Assembly: GCA_038380435.1 (NCBI GenBank)
Contig: JAWZYU010000034.1
Span: forward strand, 5,686,704 to 5,750,703
Origin: Ryuthela nishihirai
Lineage: Eukaryota > Arthropoda > Arachnida > Araneae > Heptathelidae
DNA length: 64,000 nucleotides
Reading direction: 5' to 3'
Shown here in pieces: positions 11,850 to 22,920 of this stretch. Within the stretch, counting starts at the first letter, position 1; each line of letters begins with the position of its first letter. The position numbers and the translations under genes were made by a program. A model generated the notes under the pieces. The model ran no database searches, was not told the DNA's origin, and saw only the letters and a program-made list of their open reading frames with translations.

Positions 11850-14005
11850 TGAAAGAGTTTTCTAATTATCATTTTCATCATTATTTCCAGTGGAAATTTC
11901 ATGATGTTCACAATTCATCACTAAAATTTCATATTTCTATCATTAATACATCATTGTAAAATTCATTTGAAATTTTTGAATTTTCAAATATTTTTCAGTT
12001 AGAGGGTGCAATTACAGTGTTTGAAAGATTCTGAAAGTGCAAATCATAATATTTTATTAATTCCTATCTAACCCTAATAAGATTTTTCCATTTATCTCTA
12101 AATACAAATGACTATCTGCTAAAACAAAAAATTGTGTTTCCCATCTCCTTGGGTCTAAGGCACCAACTGATTGTTGGCAATGAAAATTCCGTGAATTTGC
12201 ACCACCAAAATCTCAAATTTCTAGCAAAAATACAGCTTTTGTAATATTCGTTTGAAATTTTAGAATTTTCAAAAATTTCCACCATTAGAGGGCACAATTA
12301 TAGTTTTTGGAAGATTCCGAAAGAGCATATCATAATATTTCATGAATTCCTATGTAACTCTAAAAAGAATTTTTCATTTATCTCTATAAATAAAGTTGTT
12401 GTTAAAACAAGGTCTGTAAATGGTAGCTAGGTAGTCACTGGAAGGAGAGCTATGCACCAATCCCCTGTGGTGATGCATAGAACCGGCCAGGCCTAGCACC
12501 TAATGTCCGACCCCGCCTTCTCGTGGTGCAGACCATTAGTACCTTTCAAAAGAGATACTCTCTTGCGGAAGTGAACAGGTGGGGAGAGCCTGCCAGATTA
12601 GTGTGCCCTACTGATCTGGACAACTATGGCTACTTTTCTTTTTTTTCTACCCTGCTGAGGGGTGGTCAACCACACAGGGTCCTGGTGCTGACCATATATA
12701 CCAACCTGAATGGAATTATGGCTCTGAACTTGATTATGGATCCTGATTTTGCTGCACTGGTGGGCTTCTGTGGAGGGAAAATCTTCTGCTGTGTTTTCTG
12801 TTTGTTTGTGGGTTGACAGTCCCAAGTGAATAGATTCACAGGATATGTTTATCAGCTGGTGAATAATCCTGAGCAGAGGTCATCGCAGGCACCTGAACTC
12901 TTTGCTTCTATTGGCATTGTCAAATTCTACATTGGAGGATGTCTTCCAGTGTAGATAGCTTCAGCCTTTAGTGGTGGGGGAATGGGTCTTTGCCCCATGT
13001 CTACGATTAGGGGGCTGTTAGATATGTTGCCATTTCCTCTCTCAATAAACATAGTTTCTTTAAACATTCCACTAACCATTTTCTCTCCATAGGTAGTTGG
13101 AATGCGAGGACTCTGCACAGAGCTTTTTCTCTTGATGTCCTCACACAAGAATTCCACCGTTATAATTTAGATATTCTCAGCTTGCAAGAGACCAGATGGT
13201 CAGGCAGATTGGTCAAGCAGGCTGTGATTCAGTTAATCTGAAGGGTTGCAATCTTGAACAGGTGTCGCAGTTTAATTATCTTGGGAGCTATGTAACAGAT
13301 ACTGATGATGTGTGGCATGAGATTAACAGACGGATAGGGATTGCTGCTGGGACTTTTAAGAATCTATGGAGAGTGTGGAGAAATAGGCGTATACACCTAA
13401 AAACTAAAATTAGACTGTATAATAGTTTGGTTCTTTCTAGGGTTACTTATGGCAGTGAAACTTGGACACTTTGTAAACATGATAACAGGAAACTAGATGC
13501 TTACCTGCGTAAGCATTAGGCATTGGGCATTAGGTGGTTCAACTTTGTAACTAATGATGAGGTTAGGCAAAGGAGTCTGCAACCTCCTTTAAGCAGCATA
13601 TTGTGCAGAGAGAGACTCGGCTGGTTTGGCGATGTTGCCTGTATGAATAATTATAGATTGGTGAATAGGGTTATGAACAGTGTGCCTGAAGGCCTCAGAA
13701 AGAGGGGGAGACCTAGGACGGTGAGCAGACAATGTGAAACAGGACCTTGTTAGAACTGGTGTGCAATGGCCAGATGCAGTAGATGTAGCTTAGGACAGAC
13801 TTGCTTGGAGAACTAAATTGCACGGTCTGGTTGGACCTCTGTAGCCCATGGCTGCTTGAGGATGATGATGATGATGTTAAAACAAAGAAGTTGTTTTTCC
13901 ACCACCCCTGGGTGGTGGAAAAACTCATTGTTGACAGTGAAAATTTCGTGACTTTCACATTCCACCACCAAAATTTCAAATTTGTACCTTTCCCTGAAGC
14001 ATAAC
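11850..14005 (+). repeat. ~284-bp tandem repeat interrupted by LINE A
   Basis: Two to three diverged units are seen. The block TTAGAGGG-GCAATTA-AGT-TTTGAAAGATTC recurs at about 12000 and 12283, and the AAAACAA junction at 12118 and 12401. A partial third unit continues at 13886-14005 after the LINE insertion. A diverged fragment also lies at 28575-28650, again next to LINE A sequence. Noncoding. Confidence 0.7.
12411..13875 (+). mobile_element. LINE A, internally deleted copy with both ends present
   Basis: A non-LTR retrotransposon of about 1.46 kb flanked by TGTTAAAACAA-like duplications (12400-12410, with 13875-13885 matching except at its first base). The first ~680 bp look like 5' UTR. 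At about 13092-13195 a frame reads NARTLHRAF then YNLDILSLQETRW, the N-terminus of an APE-type endonuclease. At about 13196 it jumps directly to the region after the reverse transcriptase (IGQAGCDSVNLKGC ... FNYLGSYVTD ... YGSETWTL). The C-terminus (GWFGDVACMNNYR ... GRPR) is broken by frameshifts, and the element ends in a GAT-repeat tail at 13860-13875. Most of the endonuclease and the whole RT are missing. The clade resembles RTE (tentative). Confidence 0.85.
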
Positions 14006-15089
14006 CTCTTGATTTTTCAAGCTTCACCTTTTTTTTTTCTTTTTTTTTTTTTCATTTTTCTTAATTAGGATTAATTGGTGGAATTCCATACACCTTGACA
14101 ACACTAGATTTGTTTTGACTTTCCTTAAAATTTTTTAGGATTTCAAACTTTCTGTGCCAAATTAAGAATATTTCGTTTTCAGACTCTTAGTAAAAAACTA
14201 CATAGTAGCTCTCTATCAGAGTGTACACATGGTGAAGAATGAAAATTAAAATTCACAAAAACATAAAGTGAACAAGAAATGTTTGTGATCATTGTTTTCT
14301 TTCCTGCCACCTCCATAATGAAATCCTTAGCAAGTTTGTCCCCTAACCACTAGCTATTCAGTGATTATCTAGGATTGCACTCTGACATGGGACAATAAAC
14401 ATAACAACAAATTTCATTGTTTAATTGTTCTGGTTGACCTTAGTTTATTTCTTTTCTTGGAATGCTTGTGCTGCTTCAGCAACTTGCGTATTACATAGAT
14501 CTTCAGTGACTGAATTCAAATTCTTAACCTCTCCTAGGTCAACAAACATTTCCCCCTACCTGGGGAAGGTGACAGAAACCCCCAGAGGTCAGACGGCACT
14601 GAAAAGTGCATTAATGCAAAAAAAAAAAATAATAATAATAATAACTCGCAGGATGAAAAAGTAGGGAAATTGTCAGTTTTCACTATTTTTTATGCTCTGA
14701 ATAAAGGATTCTTAATATAAAAAAAATTCATTATATCAGCAAAGGGAAAAAAGTATTCATAGCAAAAAAAAAAGGTACATAAATAGTTCTAAAACTGAAA
14801 TTGAAGAGGACAAATTGATTCATTATAACTGTCTTTGTTATAAATGGGGTTAACTATACTCCATTAAAATTAATCTCTTTGTAACTATTTACAGGTCAAG
14901 TTTTAAGTTGCCTCCAAATTTTCAAACCTCATGCTCACATCTACTGACATCTAAAGAAAGTTAAAAATCAGAATAATACTGCATAACAATGACACACAGA
15001 ACCCATGCAAGATGTGATAAAGTCTAGTCACTTAACCTGTCAAAAGCATCAGTGGAGAGAGAAACAGTTGTTGATTAACCTCAAAAGGG
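14006..15089. other. AT-rich intron stretch, no gene seen
   Basis: Poly-T, poly-A and ATA microsatellite tracts (14030-14055, 14620-14640) with no recognisable gene, SINE or transposon ends. Confidence 0.6.
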
Positions 15090-15421
15090 TTGTGTCTGTC
15101 TGCTTATGCACTTGGCCCCCAGAAGAGCTAGAGGCACCAAACTTTGCATGAATGTTCTCTTCATGAAGGGGAAGGGTGTAGGCTTTGTATGGACCCTCAG
15201 AAGTTAACAAAAACAGGGGTGGGCGTATTCGAATTTCTCAAAATCCCCATAGACTTGACATTAGTGGCTAAACACTGGTATCTCTCATAGACTTAGAATT
15301 AGTAGTTACTCAAAATCATATGGAGAGTGCCATCTACTACAACTCTGGAGAGTTTCAGATTTCTCCTAAAGAGATTATTCCAGGGATGATGAAAATGAAT
15401 TGACTGTCACCAGTTTCATGT
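15090..15421. repeat. Unknown repeat E, left part (split by the LTR element)
   Basis: The motif GAGTGCCATCTACTA-A-CTTTGGAGAGTTT occurs here (about 15329-15370), at 20985-21015, at 22650-22680 and at 22865-22900. The block at 15090-15421 with 20957-21245 and 22651-22920 appears to be one repeat-rich locus with degenerate ~150-200-bp units, later interrupted by the LTR retrotransposon and by LINE A. No coding potential was recognised. Confidence 0.55.
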
Positions 15422-16516
15422 TGTGATGCCCCCTCATTCACTTTTACTTTACCTTAACCAGTGGGGCGGGGTGGCTCAGTCGGTAGCGCGCCAGGCTCGT
15501 AATCTGCAGTTCCCAGGTTCGAGTCCCAGTTGGGTCAGCGTTGAGATTTATCTCCGCAAAATTCCCCGCCCTGCCCACGGTCAGTAGGGGACACCGATGG
15601 GCTTCGAAAGGCCGCCGTCCGTCGGATGGGACGTTAAGCCGTGGCCCCGTGTGCGGGAGAGCCATACCCTGTGCACGTTAAAGAACACGCTGGATGGCCT
15701 TGACGGGAGGCTACCATCTGTCTCCCAACAGCTGTTCCAGTGGGTCCCCTCCCCCAACCTTCTCTGAGCCTTCGGGGTCCATGTGACCTGGCCATTTAGC
15801 CCATGGTGTGCAAAAAAGTGCCGCTCAGAGGTAAAACAACCCAACCCTTAACCAGTTTTGCTTAATTTACGTTATATTTATCATTTTGGGGATTTAATTT
15901 CATTTTTGGCATCACAGCGCTCGTTCCAAAAGCATAGGAGTTGCGCAACTCCAAACTGTCGATTGTCACCCGCTAAAGCGCGCATGTACAAGGACACGCC
16001 CCCTCTTGCGTCATAGCTTGTGCGCTCGTCATTTTATGCAAATGCCTTTACCGGTGCAACAGCCACGTGTTGCCGAGCCTGTACGCTTGTTAAAACCATG
16101 ACATGTTAGTCACAGAAGTTAGAGTTGTGAAGAGTTGGTGTTAGTCACAGAGAGTTGCTGTTAGCAGTGAGATAGTGATGACGTAGTCGACATCTCATTG
16201 AAGTTGGTGAGTGTTTAAAAATAATTTTTTGGAAATAAACTTGTTTGTTATAGAAACTTTTTTGAATCTTTGCTATTTTTTCTCTTGAGCAACGCTAGTT
16301 GTTTTGATTGTAAGTTAAATTAGAATTGACAATCATTTAATTTTTGAATTCTTACTTGCTAAGTAACGCCCGCTGGTATTTGAACCCTAATTGAACTTCA
16401 TTTGGCAATTTGTTAATTATTGCCTGGCGTCCGACTTTAGCTATCTGGAGCTTGAATAAATATTGGATCAAAGGGTCCGAAACTTTAAAAATGTTATAAA
16501 TCTTTGGAGCGTTAAA
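15422..16516 (+). repeat. 5' LTR (contains a SINE A insertion)
   Basis: The LTR runs from TGTGATG to GTTAAA and is 1095 bp, of which 383 bp are the SINE and 11 bp its target duplication. The rest matches the 3' LTR (20277-20956). AATAAA lies at 16234-16239. Its central palindrome is shortened by six bases relative to the other LTRs. Confidence 0.9.
15463..15845 (+). repeat. SINE family A inserted in the 5' LTR
   Basis: A 383-bp copy with intact pol III boxes (TGGCTCAGTCGGTAGCGC and GGTTCGAGTCC). It is flanked by a perfect 11-bp duplication CCTTAACCAGT (15452-15462 and 15846-15856) made from LTR sequence. It is GC-rich with many intact CpG sites, so it is likely one of the youngest SINEs here. 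The insertion must postdate the LTR element. Confidence 0.96.
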
Positions 16517-16532
16517 GAGTCACAAAAAGAAG

Positions 16533-16550
16533 TGGCACCCGAACAGGGAC
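16533..16550 (+). other. Primer-binding site complementary to tRNA-Lys
   Basis: TGGCACCCGAACAGGGAC differs by one base (A for G) from the complement of the 3' end of animal tRNA-Lys(UUU). It lies 16 bp after the LTR end, farther than usual. It marks the start of minus-strand DNA synthesis. Confidence 0.85.
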
Positions 16551-16902
16551 TTGCCAGTAAAAGATAGTGGTCCAAGAATAGGGACTGTATATTTATGTAT
16601 AAATTGTACATGTTATTTAATGCGATTGTCAAAGATAGTAATTTTTGAGCTCATTAGTTGTATGTACTATTTATAGATTTAACAGCAGCTTAAGCCGAAA
16701 ATTTTTTTTGAGCAAGAAGCTTAACTTTTTTGTGTATTAGTCAGAGGTACTGAAGTTTCAGCGCAGTTAATTGCTGATAATTAAGATATTTATCATATGT
16801 AAGGATTAGAAGTGTCCGGGCACACACGTACATAGGCACGATAGATAAACTTTTTTTGATAAGCAAATTTATATTTTTGCAAGCTTAGTTGTAGCTTTAG
16901 TA

Positions 16903-18000
16903 TTGTTGTATAGCAGTACCTTTGAGTGGTGCTCAAGATTAAAAAAGGTTTTCAAAATTTCCAAAATTCAAAATTTTGGCAGACCGCTAAACGTGTCTGC
17001 TAGTAATATGGCCGATTCTGCCATAATGACTCGCAACCTAGAAAGAGTAAAGGATAGGTTGCAGGATGTAATGAAGGAAGCAGAAGTGCTAATGAATCTG
17101 CTTAATGAGCCTCGGGAGAAAAGGGGAACAACAACAACCCCTAAATTTGCTGACAATGCTATGTCAGTTCACCAACGTAGAAACTTTGAATGTAAGGTTC
17201 CATTTTCTGTTCCGTCAGAAGCAAGTGATCGAGTATTATCAACTGCCACAACGACGAGTTGCCAATCCAATTATTAACTGCAGTCCTTATGTTAATTGGC
17301 CTTTACCTGAGATAAGGTTCGACGGTTCGAAAGTCTGTCATCGTGGACATTTGTCAAGTCCATGGAAGAGCATTTCCATTTACATGAAGTGCCTGGCAAC
17401 AAAAAGGTGGTTTCAGCAGTATCTTGTCTAATTGGATGTGCTAAGTAATGCTGGAATAACATAGGATGTCGTCATGGAATTGAATTTTGGGAAGAGTTTA
17501 AAAGCGAAATCATGGAGAAATATCCAGCTTATAATGATTTTACAGAGAACTATCTACAGAGTTGCTTTCACGACGACAAAGGGAAAGAGATGATATAGAA
17601 AAATTTATCTGGGGTACAGCTTTTGCCCATTAGAGAATTCGTAGAAGTACAAAACGTAAACTCTATTTCAGATTTAGTCAAATTGGCTCGGCAATATACT
17701 GCAAGAAGAGAATCTGCAGCATCTGCATTAAACCAACAATGGGAGCAATCCCCGCCAAACCAGCGCTATCAGGTTGAGTCTCGTAAAATGACTCCCGCAT
17801 GACCGGAAGTTACATGGTCCCGACAATGTGTGCCGAACGTGCCTAGAACGATGCAGAACGAACGACGAAGCAGAGAATTTGTTCCACATCAAGCTTCGAA
17901 CAATGACACTAGACCTAAAACTTTTTTTTTTAAGAACAATAAACTTTCAGATGTAATTTTTGTGGCTGACTAGGGCACACAGAACAATATTACTCTAGAA
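16903..18000 (+). pseudogene. Broken gag of the LTR retrotransposon
   Basis: Coding resemblance is spread over several frames. The first piece (from Met near 17008) has an N-terminal amphipathic stretch, LERVKDRLQDVMKEAEVLMN. A second frame (about 17280-17760) carries the retrotransposon-gag style motif FDGSK with W and E/Y-rich capsid-like helices. It is broken by a stop near 17447 and another near 17597. At 17952-17993 a CCHC knuckle survives as C-x2-C-x4-H but with an internal stop and the last Cys changed to Tyr. Gag would form the virus-like particle and bind RNA. This copy cannot make a full protein. Confidence 0.7.
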
Positions 18001-18081
18001 AAAATGGCAATTCGGGAAACCAAAGGTAGGATCTTTGAAGCGAGAGGCCAAAGTTCCTCATGAAAAGCCCTCTCATGAGTT

Positions 18082-18441
18082 ATGTCTTGCACTATGGCTT
18101 TACCTTTCGTTAAGGCTTGTCACGAAGAAACTAAATTAACAGATCGTAACGATACAGAAGCCGATCTTCCGCTTTCAAAGGAACAAGTTTTAGATGATAT
18201 TTATGACAATTGTCAATTGAAAGTGCAGCCGCTGTCCTGTGAACTTTCTGAATTACACTGTAGTCCAAAGCAGAATGTTCAAGAAGAACCTACAAAATGT
18301 CCCATTAGTGCAATTAATGCAAATTTAGAGAACAAAGTTTGTGAAGCAGAGCAAACTAATGAGAAATCTGTTTTAGTTGATGAAGAGGTTTCTGAAGTAG
18401 AAGTTTTAAGGGAAATTAGTACTGATGAAAATATTTTTTGA
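18082..18441 (+). CDS. Acidic ORF between gag and the 3' region of the LTR element (unknown)
   Basis: An open frame of 119 codons starting MSCTMALPFVKACHEE, very rich in Glu and Asp (for example VDEEVSEVEVLREISTDE). I do not recognise the family. It is collinear with gag and is followed, in another frame, by a basic stretch at 18507-18749 (RRLEANGNKPRKYKARFF), which could be the remnant C-terminus of a longer polyprotein. It could be a gag-pol linker left after deletion of pol, or a chance ORF. Confidence 0.4.
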   Translation: MSCTMALPFVKACHEETKLTDRNDTEADLPLSKEQVLDDIYDNCQLKVQPLSCELSELHCSPKQNVQEEPTKCPISAINANLENKVCEAEQTNEKSVLVDEEVSEVEVLREISTDENIF

Positions 18442-18749
18442 GTTTGATTTAAAGGAAAATAATGTTAAAGAACAATTAATTACTGAAAGAAAACAGTCCA
18501 GAAATTGTGCCGACTGCAAATAAACCTGATGAGTCTGGCAAGTTTGAAAATCCTCAACTGTTGAAGCGTCGTTTGGAGGCGAATGGCAATAAACCTAGAA
18601 AGTACAAGGCCAGGTTCTTCAAAAATCAGCACACAGCAACGAGATGCCAACGAAACAACCAGAGCCTGCAGCACGATAACTGGCAGCGAAGCAGTCAACA
18701 TAGCAGAGATGACGTCATGAGCGCGATCTTCAGCAACGCTTTCACTTAA

Positions 18750-20276
18750 GGGTCGCGATCGATGAAGGAAAGATGTCATCGGAACCCCAACTGGATGATT
18801 TATCGCAACAGAGTGCCAACAATAAAAATTTAAGCATATTATTATTCTTCCACTTGGCACTTAATGATTTATATACTTAAAAAATGTTTAATTTCTTGCT
18901 GAAACTTTGGAGTTGCAATATTTAATTTCAGAAAATGAGTTGACTATAGTTTGAGTTTATACTGTGTGAATATAATTTTTTTATGTATTCTTGTTCATCG
19001 AAGTTCTAGTTGTTATATTGTATTAACGTGATTTAAAATGTATTTTTGTAGATTTTTTTCCTCTCAGCTGACTGAAAGCTGAAAATTGTAAGTTGACATT
19101 AGGAAGTTTAGAAATTGTAAAATAAGGATGTAAAATAAGGAATATTTCACTTTATGGATATGAATGAGGAGAGTGAAAGAGAATTAGTGATTTAATATTT
19201 TTAAATTTTTAAGAAACATTTTGTATTGTAAAATAATGTGCATTCCAAAGTGAATTTATGTATGCAAAAATGAGATTCATGTAAAAAGTGATTGGTAGAA
19301 ATGTTATCGTCATATATTATAAATTAGTTACACATTTTTTTCTTTATTCTTAGATACGATGTATGTATATGTGTTTAAATCTGTTCAGTGTCATCAGTGA
19401 TATTTATGTGTCAATGATGCATAATTTTTGGGATGATATTGGCAGCACTTATTTGTATATATATATGAACTGATGATGATGACTGCAGAATTTTTTTTTT
19501 TTTTTTTTTGGTACCTTGTCGGAGCTGTCCCCAATGGCCAAGTCTGGTGACCGAGCTGTTACCAGCAAAAACTTCTTTGGGAGGGGGACGTTTAGCTCTG
19601 AAATGGGAGGTAGCTAATGAACTATTTTATTTCAGCTAGCTCGTGATTGCTGTGTATAGGTGGAAGAATTAGCAGATGATTACACTCCCACTTGTTTGTA
19701 AAAATTGAATTTTCTTAGCTTCGTGTGTTTGATGTAATTAGGAGGATATAACGGTGTTCGAATACCCGTTTTTTATGTGAATTAGGCACAGAAGACTTTA
19801 GCTTTCACATATTTTTGATTGTGGTTGGGAATAAGCGGAAGTTATGCACCCCGCTTGCAACGTACATAATTGAATTTTTTTTTTTTAACCTTTCTAGAAG
19901 TTACGCGGGATAGGAGTGAATTAACCCTCTTTTTTTTGTGCAGTCAAAGGTTATGCCAATTTCGAGTTTGTATCAGAATGTGATACTAGGTAGTCCAATA
20001 ACGCTAGTATACAGTTAACTGCCATAGCCATTGGTATATATTTACACTAGGATAGTTGTTACACTCTTTTGATAGATTTGGGAGGAGGTACCTTTGGTTG
20101 TGATGGAAAATTGTGTCAAAATGAGAATAGATCGTCTTATCAAAATTTGCATAAGCATACTTTTACTTATTTTATGTTCAACCATGTATAAATGACGTGA
20201 GATGTGTCCTTTTATTCAAAATTAGCTCTTCAAAATCTGGTAAGTCAAATTTTTGACTCCGTTTGGAAGGGGGAGT
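18750..20276 (+). other. Noncoding 3' region of the LTR element with polypurine tract
   Basis: About 1.5 kb with no coding motif, a 19-nt poly-T at 19491-19509 and several short T-rich tracts. The polypurine tract GGAAGGGGGAG at 20265-20275 directly precedes the 3' LTR and would prime plus-strand synthesis. Confidence 0.75.
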
Positions 20277-20956
20277 TGTGATGATGCCTCATTCACTTTT
20301 ACTTTACCTTAACCAGTTTTGCTTAATTTAAGTTATATTTATCATTTTGGGGATTTAATTTCATTTTTGGCATCACAGCGCTCGTTTCCAAAAGCATAGG
20401 AGTTGCGCATGCGCAACTCCGAACTGTCGATTGTCACCCGCTAAAGTGTGTGTGTATACAAGGACAAGCCCCCTCTTGTGTCATAGCTTGCACGCTCATC
20501 ATTTTATGCAAATGTCTTTACTGGTGCAACAGCCACGTGTTGCCAAGCCTGTACGCTTGTTAAAACCATGACATGTTAGTCACAGAAAGTTGTTGTTAGT
20601 AGCAGCGAGATAGTGATGATGTAGTCGACATCTCATTGAAGTTGGTGAGTGTTTAAAAATAATTTTTTGGAAATAAACTTGTTTGTTATAGAAACTTTTT
20701 TGAATCTTTGCTATTTTTTCTCCTGAGCAATATTAGTTGTTTTGATTGTAAGTTAAATTAGAATTGACAATCATTTAATTTTTGAACTCTTACTTGCTAA
20801 GTAACGCCCGCTGGTGTTTGAACCCTAATTGAACTTTATTTGGCAATTTGTTAATTATTGCCTGGTCCCGACTTCACCTATCCGGAGCTTGAATAAATAT
20901 TGGATCAGACAAAGAGTCCAAACTTTAAAAGTATTATAAATCTTTGGAGCGTTACA
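20277..20956 (+). repeat. 3' LTR
   Basis: 680 bp from TGTGATG to GTTACA. It has the intact 22-bp palindrome at 20399-20420 and AATAAA at 20672-20677 followed by GT-rich sequence. It is close to the 5' LTR once the SINE is removed. Confidence 0.93.
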
Positions 20957-21245
20957 ATGTGATATGAAAGCTTGCAAAGTGAGGAGTGCCATCTACTATA
21001 TACTTTAGAAAGTTTTAGATCTCCCCTAAAAGAGGATAAGAATTTTATGAAGGAGGGGGCAATGTTTGTAATGAGTTTTATTCTAAATCAATGCTTGTGA
21101 TGTGGGCAGTACCATCATCTATATGATTTAATGATTTAGACCTCTCCAAAAAGCGGAGGAGAGCATTTTTACCAATGGAGGGGTGGGGAGTATGAAACTA
21201 TCATAATGAGTTTTATGCTAAATGAAACCTTATGATATGGAGAAT
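20957..21245. repeat. Unknown repeat E, middle part
   Basis: Continues the block interrupted by the LTR element, with ATGAGTTTTAT-CTAAAT repeated near 21070 and 21210. It ends at the GAT-repeat tail of LINE A. Confidence 0.5.
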
Positions 21246-22650
21246 CATCATCATCATCATCCTCAAGCAGCCGTAGGCTACGGAAGTCCAACCAGACCGT
21301 GCAATTTAGTTCTCCAAGCAAGTCTATCCTGAGCTACATCTACTGCATCTGGCCACTGCACACCAATTCTAACAAGGTCCTGTTTGACATTGTCTGCCCA
21401 CCGCATCGTAGGTCTCCCCTTCTTTCTGAGGCCTTTAGGCACACTGTTCATAATCCTATTCGCCAATCTATAATTACTCATACGGGCAACATGGCCAAAC
21501 CAACGGAGTCTCTCTCTGCACAATATGCTGCTTAAAGGAGGTTGCAAACTCCTTTGCCTAACCTCATCATTAGTTACAAAGTTGAACCACCTAATGCCCA
21601 AGATACTGCGTAAGCATCTGGAATCAAAAGCATCTAATTTCCTGTTATCTCGTTTACAAAGTGTCCAAGTTTCACTACCATAACTAACCCTAGAAAGAAC
21701 CAAACTATTATACAGTCTAATTTTAGTCTTTAGGTGTATACGCCTATTTCTCCACACTCTCCATAGATTCTTAAAAGTCCCAGCAGCAATCCCTATTCGT
21801 CTGTTAATCTCATGCCGCACATCACCATTATCTGTTAATCTCATGCCGCACATCACCATTATCTGTTACATAGCTCCCAAGATAATTAAACTGTGACACC
21901 TGCTCAAGATTGCAACCATTAAGATTAACTGAATCACAGCCTGCCTGACCAATTTTCATCACTTTAGTTTTCTCTCTGTTTATAACCAAACCTACTCTAC
22001 TACCAGTCTCATCAACAGCTCGAATGAAAGAGTTCATCTCATCAACATCATTTGCCAAAAGAGCTAAATCATCAGCATAATTTAAATCAGAAATTTTCGT
22101 ATCTCCAGCCCATTTAAGGCCAAAATCTTTCCCTTGAAGTGAATTTTGCATAACATAATCAATAACCAAACCAAAGAGAAAAGGAGACAAAATGCACCCT
22201 TGTCGAACACCAGAAGTAATGCTAAACCAATTGCTACAAGCCTTACCAACTCTCACACATGACTCAGTGTTATTATAGAGAGCTTTCATTATGTTAACTA
22301 ACTTGTCTGGTATACCATATGATCTCACAATCAACCACAAATTACGATGATCAACAGAATCGAAAGTCTTTTTGAAATCAACAAAGCTAGCCACCAAAGG
22401 TTTCTGAAACTCTAAACATTTCTCAAGAATCTGCCTAAGTGAAAATATCTGATCCACACATCCCCTACCACTTCTGAATCCACATTGCTCATCACGCAAT
22501 TGATTGTCAACCAGATTCTTAATTCTATTAAGCACAATCATGGAAAGAACTTTACCTGGAACAGAGAGTAGGCTAATACCCCTATAGTTATCACAAGAAC
22601 TGCGATCACCTTTTTTGAAAATAGGAATAACAATAGCTCTGGTAAAATCC
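21246..22650 (-). mobile_element. LINE A, 5'-truncated copy with nearly complete reverse transcriptase
   Basis: Reading on the minus strand it begins within the RT (AIVIPIFKKGDRSSCDNYRG) and continues through DEQCGFRSGRG, FVDFKKTFDSVDH and SGVRQGCILSPF to YADDLALLA (catalytic YADD at 22068-22079). After this come the C-terminal FNYLGSYVTD, YGSETWTL, GHVARM and GRPTMRWADNV regions. The 3' end has a GAT-repeat tail at 21246-21262. The frame is shifted once by a 31-bp tandem duplication (21800-21830 and 21831-21861); otherwise the protein is almost open, so the copy is young. The clade resembles RTE; jockey-like alternatives are less likely. It would copy its RNA at a nicked target site. Confidence 0.9.
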
Positions 22651-22920
22651 TTCTGCTATATACTTTTGAGAGTTTCAAACTTCTAGGGGGGGGGGGGGGA
22701 ATTTTTGCCGTGGAGGGAAAGGGTAGCAAATGAGAAAATAAATAAATATTAGATGTGTCCTATTTCCGATTGATAGATGTACCATGGGTATCTCCCAATC
22801 CTCAAGTTTTTTCAAAGAGAAACAATCATAATGAGTTTTATGTTGAATGAAAGCTTCCAAAGTGGGGAATGCCATCTACTACATACTTTGGAGAGTTTCA
22901 GACCCTACAATGCCAGGTAA
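22651..22920. repeat. Unknown repeat E, right part, with poly-G run
   Basis: Continues the repeat after LINE A, with a 14-G tract at 22686-22699. The piece ATTAGATGTGTCCTATTTCCGATTGATAGATGTAC at 22749-22782 recurs at 23713-23748. Confidence 0.55.

Larger units (their letters stand above)
15422..20956 (+). mobile_element. LTR retrotransposon (gag remnant, no pol), with a nested SINE
   Basis: A complete element bounded by LTRs and flanked by the 4-bp duplication ATGT (15418-15421 and 20957-20960), typical of the Ty3/gypsy group. It contains a primer-binding site matching tRNA-Lys, a broken gag with a zinc knuckle remnant, an acidic ORF, a long noncoding 3' region and a polypurine tract. I see no protease, reverse transcriptase, RNase H or integrase, so this copy is non-autonomous or internally deleted. 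Solo LTRs of the family occur at 656-1386 and, decayed, at 61860-62308. Confidence 0.9.
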
